The notes under the pieces are model-generated. The model had not been told where the DNA came from. It saw only the letters and a program-made list of their open reading frames with translations, and searched no databases. Positions 60,346 through 64,000 of a stretch of 64,000 bases of DNA are shown here, in pieces. The position numbers were made by a program, and so were the translations under genes. This stretch comes from Theropithecus gelada (Eukaryota; Chordata; Mammalia; Primates; Cercopithecidae): assembly GCF_003255815.1 (NCBI RefSeq), contig NC_037668.1, positions 11,836,040 to 11,900,039 on the forward strand, written 5' to 3'. How positions within the stretch are numbered: the stretch's first letter is position 1; every line of letters starts with the position of its first letter.

Positions 60346-62039
60346 TACTCTTCTTAAAATGTTCTTTTTTCTTTTTGAGGAAAGAGTTTGTGTCTTATGT
60401 GTCACAGGGCCTAGCACATAGGAGGCACTGGATAAATTAAGTTTTGAATCAAACCTCTTCTGAGCCTTTGTGATGTGGAAGGCATGGTGCTAGGTACTAC
60501 TGGGGGTATACAAAGTCATGTCTCTGATCTTAAGGAAATGAGAGTCCATGGGGAACAAAACATGAAAAGTCCATAAATATATTTCTTAGGGCACTGTGAG
60601 ATAACTCGAAGTTAATTCTACAGAAATTTAAAAGGAGAGAACATTTCTGACTTATGTAACAATTATCACACACCCTCCTTTTCACTTGGAAACGGACTCT
60701 TATCTGTTAATTATTTTCTTAATTGTTTAGAAGTGTCTTTTATTGTGTGTCTTGGATCTGTTTTAAAAGTAGGTGGGTCATAAATAATAAATAAAGAAAA
60801 TGGGTGATCAGGCTTAGGAGGCCCTCTGGGTTGTGCATTCAGACAGTATCCAAGAAGTTTGACTTGGTGTGAAGGGGTGGGATTACATGTTAGAGATAGC
60901 AGGGTTTAGATTCTACATAGAAAGGAAGCAGGCAGTGAGCCCCAGGAGGAGTTGAAGGAAAGCGGTTACAAAAATGGATGCTTCTCAAGGCCCTCCATTA
61001 AGCCTCCTGGGATAGGTCTCCTGTCTGTCCCTAGACCCCAGGGTACTGCTGGGCACTTCAAGGGAGGCAGATAATTTGAATACTCATGAGTCTTGGAATG
61101 TAGGAATAACAATTCATCTGAACAAGTAAACAAGATAGACAATTTTTCCCCCATTGGGAACATGGGGTCTAAAAATCTGATTTGTGCCTAGGGATTATCA
61201 GTATAGAATTTTCATTATTTTATTGAATTGATATTGCATAGTTATGTAGGATAAGGATCTAGCACTTGAGTTATGAATAGCTCAGGATGACACAACATAC
61301 AGTGGTTAGTTGGACTGGATATGTCCATAAAGCTGAATTCTATTTCAACTATGAGCATCTCTGATTCTGCTTCTGATTCTAGGTGACTTTAATCCCAAAT
61401 TGAATTTTCTGACATTTCTGTAAAATGGGGCATGAGAGAGCACGTCGGTTATGGGGTTTAAACTAAAAGCAAAGTTTGCTTCTCCAGGGCAACTGAGAAG
61501 TGCCTCCTTGGTCAATTAAACCACACTGACATCCCATTTTCCTTTTCTTCTTTTTCATAATTAGAGAGGAAGTGGAGGGAAAGGAAATAAATAACTTTAA
61601 CAAAGTATGCCTAGTTTAAATGTACCGGATCCCCGCTCTTTTTATAAACTCATAATTCTCATTGCATCACTAATTTGAAATTAATCACAGCTCCGTGGTG
61701 TCTCAGAAAGCTTCCTATTGCTTTTCACTACGTAACTTTCCACGTCTGTGTGCTTGATACTCTAGAATGTTAGGCCACCAGAAGAAAGAGGATATATTTT
61801 TTTGATAGTCGAATTCCCTTCAACGTCTAGCATAGTGCCTTGCACATTTACCCACTCAAAAAAAAAAAAAAATGCTTCTTAAGGAATAAATGAATCCCTA
61901 GGAGGAAAAGTGAAAATGAAGGTTTTCTCTCACGATGAGAAGGTGTATTTCTCCGTTCCTTTCAGATATGCATCAGCTAGTCAGCGTAAATTGTGCTTTT
62001 TATACGCTCACCAGGTGTAGGTAAGAGCTTTGGCTGAGA
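60346..62039. other. PHGDH upstream DNA, nothing firmly recognised
   Basis: A MIR/L2-like fossil may lie at 60410-60600 ('gcacataggaggcactgg', 'ggtgctaggtactactgg'). No CpG enrichment until about 62040. Confidence 0.5.
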
Positions 62040-62140
62040 TGGAGAAATTCATCGCGGGAGGATAATAAAGCGGGAGGGGATTTGGCAAGCTCAGAGCCGC
62101 CAGGAGGAGGCGGAGTCGCGGAGAGTTTGAGTATTTCCGT

Positions 62141-62147
62141 CCAATCA
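62141..62147 (+). promoter_or_regulatory. CCAAT box (NF-Y type) in PHGDH promoter
   Basis: CCAATCA lies about 155 bp before the start codon, within the distance range normal for NF-Y sites upstream of a transcription start near 62200-62230. It is a good match to the CCAAT(C/G)(A/G) core. NF-Y binding is inferred. Confidence 0.6.
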
Positions 62148-62176
62148 AAAGGAGACTGGAGGAGGAGGAGGGGGAG

Positions 62177-62199
62177 ATGACGGGGGAGCGGGAGCTCAA

Positions 62200-62221
<22 letters not shown>
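62177..62221 (+). other. Possible 14-codon upstream ORF before PHGDH
   Basis: An ATG at 62177 opens 14 codons and closes with TAG at 62219-62221, about 76 bp before the PHGDH ATG. It matters only if transcription starts upstream of 62177, which the sequence does not decide. The context (G at -3, A at +4) is fair. Confidence 0.3.
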
Positions 62222-62456
<235 letters not shown>

Positions 62457-62579
62457 TGAGGTCTCCAGGGCAACCTCCACGGGAAAAGGCTGACTGCGCC
62501 CTGGCCATGGCGCCCCCCTCACGAGCCCCTGTATCAGTTAGTTCTGGGGCCTCCTGAGATTGGGGGATAGTGGGGAACG

Positions 62580-62590
62580 GGGGCGGGGGG
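62580..62590 (+). promoter_or_regulatory. GC box followed by a long G run
   Basis: A GGGGCGGGG Sp1/KLF-type core is followed by an uninterrupted run of 14 G at 62585-62598. It lies about 145 bp inside intron 1, within the CpG island. Sp1 binding is inferred; the run could also adopt G-quadruplex structures. Confidence 0.5.
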
Positions 62591-63062
62591 GGGGGGGGAG
62601 GCAGAAAGAGGGAAGAACAAACGGCGGCGAGAAGCAAACTTTGCTTTTAGCTTGCAACCGCGTCTTTCACGTTGGCATGCCCCCGCTAGCACTGCGAAGT
62701 TCAGGCTGCTCCAACTGGTCCTGCAGGCTGCTCGCGGATGCCAGCGCGGCGCCCCTGTGCCTTCGCACGCAGTTGTTCTGGCAGCCTCGGGCTGCCTCTT
62801 CTCCCCACCCCCCCCCCAACCGCCTCCTCGAGAGGGGATCGGGAGAGGGGGGCCAAAGTGGCTTCCTTGCGGAGAACCCAGGGACTGGCGATTCTTCCCA
62901 GCCAAGTTCTGGGCGACCCCGCCGATTCCAGCCTTCCTTGGCGGCGGGGGAGTCGGGGGACGGGGGAACGCTGGCAGAGTCCCAGCCAGTCTCGTGGCTG
63001 CTGGGGCAGCTGCAGGGGAAGGCAGCCCTAGTAAAGCAGCAAACACGTACCCGCCCCTCGTC

Positions 63063-63071
63063 TGATGCAAG
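63063..63071 (+). promoter_or_regulatory. Candidate C/EBP-ATF response element (ATF4 site) in PHGDH intron 1
   Basis: TGATGCAAG matches the CARE consensus TGATGxAAx, the composite site bound by ATF4 with C/EBP partners. ATF4 is an established activator of PHGDH, PSAT1 and other amino-acid-response genes. The motif is about 765 bp downstream of the ATG, inside the CpG island. A nine-base match can occur by chance, so function is inferred from gene context. Confidence 0.45.
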
Positions 63072-64000
63072 ACTGCTCCGTGCTTTCGCCGCGCCTCTGC
63101 CTCCTGGGAGCCTTCGGAGGAAAGGGGGACGGGCGGGGAGCGCTGGGATCCAGATTTAGCCTCCTCCCCACCTTTGGTTTATCGCTGGTTGGGAGTGACC
63201 AGACTCGACTAGAATCCGATCCCAAACGCTCCCAGATGATTTATAGTCTTAGCAAATTTTTATCTCCGTTTGTTGTGATATATAATTAATCTACTTCAAA
63301 TTTTTATCTACCGTGTTTGAAAAGGCCTGCTGCGCTTAGTGGCCTTGTTCAGGATATTTATTTTGTGAACTCTTCACTCCAGTGCCTGCACTTTCGACCT
63401 CTGTAGTCGACCCAGCTGCCCAGTCTCTACCTCACCTCATCCGGTATATTCTCCCCCACCCTCCAAATCGCACAGCCGCCTTCTGCCAGCCTCAGCTCTG
63501 TCCACCACCTTCAGCCATCTCCTCCTCCGAGGACCCCTTAGACTGCAGAGGCTGCTGCTTTTGCTTTAGCTGTGCCACAACCACGTGGTCCTGGAAACTG
63601 CCTGACTCTCTTTGTCTGCCTTTGTATCTGCTGGCATGGATGCTGTCACCATGGCATGGCACTATATCCAAGTATCCAGTCCTGCCCTGTACTCAGAAGA
63701 GTTTGGTCCCTGCCTTCAAGAAGTTTGTAGCCTGGTTAGGGAGTGTGGCTAACACGCAGGAGACAGTTGAGCAGATGACACAGAGCATAGCCCCGAATTA
63801 GACCATCCAGCTCCCTAACCTCTGCCTGCTCCCTTGCTGGAAAAGGGAGAGAAGGGGCCGATCATCATGCACCGAATTGGTGGGCAAGAGCTCAGGACCT
63901 CAGTAGGCAGACTCCTCACATCTGTCACCTCATTTCTTGTGTGAAAAGCTATCAGTGGCTCTGGGGAACGACCAGGAAAGACAGTGAGGTGTCCTCCAGA

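Noticed and set aside
62534..63159. Long frames on both strands (178, 199, 137 codons) in the PHGDH CpG island
   Set aside because: Overlapping open frames on both strands are expected where GC is high and stop codons are rare. Their text is poly-P/G/S-rich and the region is intron 1.
63382..63801. 139-codon frame in intron 1
   Set aside because: No recognisable domain; lies in an intron, and partly in sequence resembling an old repeat.

Overview
The window is nuclear DNA of a catarrhine primate, most likely an Old World monkey (macaque, baboon or vervet type). It is mostly non-coding, dense in Alu, L1, MIR, L2 and LTR elements, and ends in a CpG island holding the first coding exon of PHGDH (3-phosphoglycerate dehydrogenase) on the + strand. 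The species call rests on at least three young Alus (3451-3752, 46725-47027, 52904-53240) carrying changes I associate with the cercopithecid AluYR lineage: 'gctcaagcctg' near the 5' end, 'gagatccggcc' near the 3' end, and 'gcgtaaac'-like variants.

Layout. 1-15500: intergenic DNA with Alus, MIR fossils, an antisense L1M piece (11465-12150), a tight inverted Alu pair (12154-12773) and a fold-back Alu followed by a GAAA microsatellite (13641-14008). 15900-19250: older L1 material in both orientations, with Alu insertions. 19745-25464: a defective class I endogenous retrovirus on the - strand with LTR2/HERV-E-type LTRs and a tRNA-Glu-like primer binding site. Its interior is out of canonical order: gag matrix, a low-complexity and AT-rich block, an envelope-like piece, a pol RNase H piece, then a second envelope. 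25469-42490: sparse fossils, a MER20-like element, a strong CTCF-like motif at 28634-28647, an ERV1-type solo LTR (30889-31576) and Alus. 42640-51006: a three-level nest, in which an old antisense L1M is split by an Alu and by a near full-length L1PA (43948-50242), itself split by an AluYR. 53641-55827: a THE1/MST-type MaLR provirus with a truncated 3' LTR. 55830-62000: L2 and MIR fossils and a few unassigned stretches.

The only host protein-coding sequence I can support is PHGDH exon 1 (62298-62435, 46 codons, ending in a consensus splice donor). Its promoter region has a CCAAT box, a GC box, a CpG island, a possible 14-codon upstream ORF and, in intron 1, a sequence matching the C/EBP-ATF response element bound by ATF4, a known activator of serine-synthesis genes. 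All longer ORFs elsewhere are either pieces of mobile elements or have no support beyond being open. I saw no tRNA, rRNA, snRNA or CRISPR feature. The strongest unusual item is the mosaic provirus; a Harlequin-type mosaic ERV is the known family it most resembles, so it may be a variant of a described element rather than a new one.
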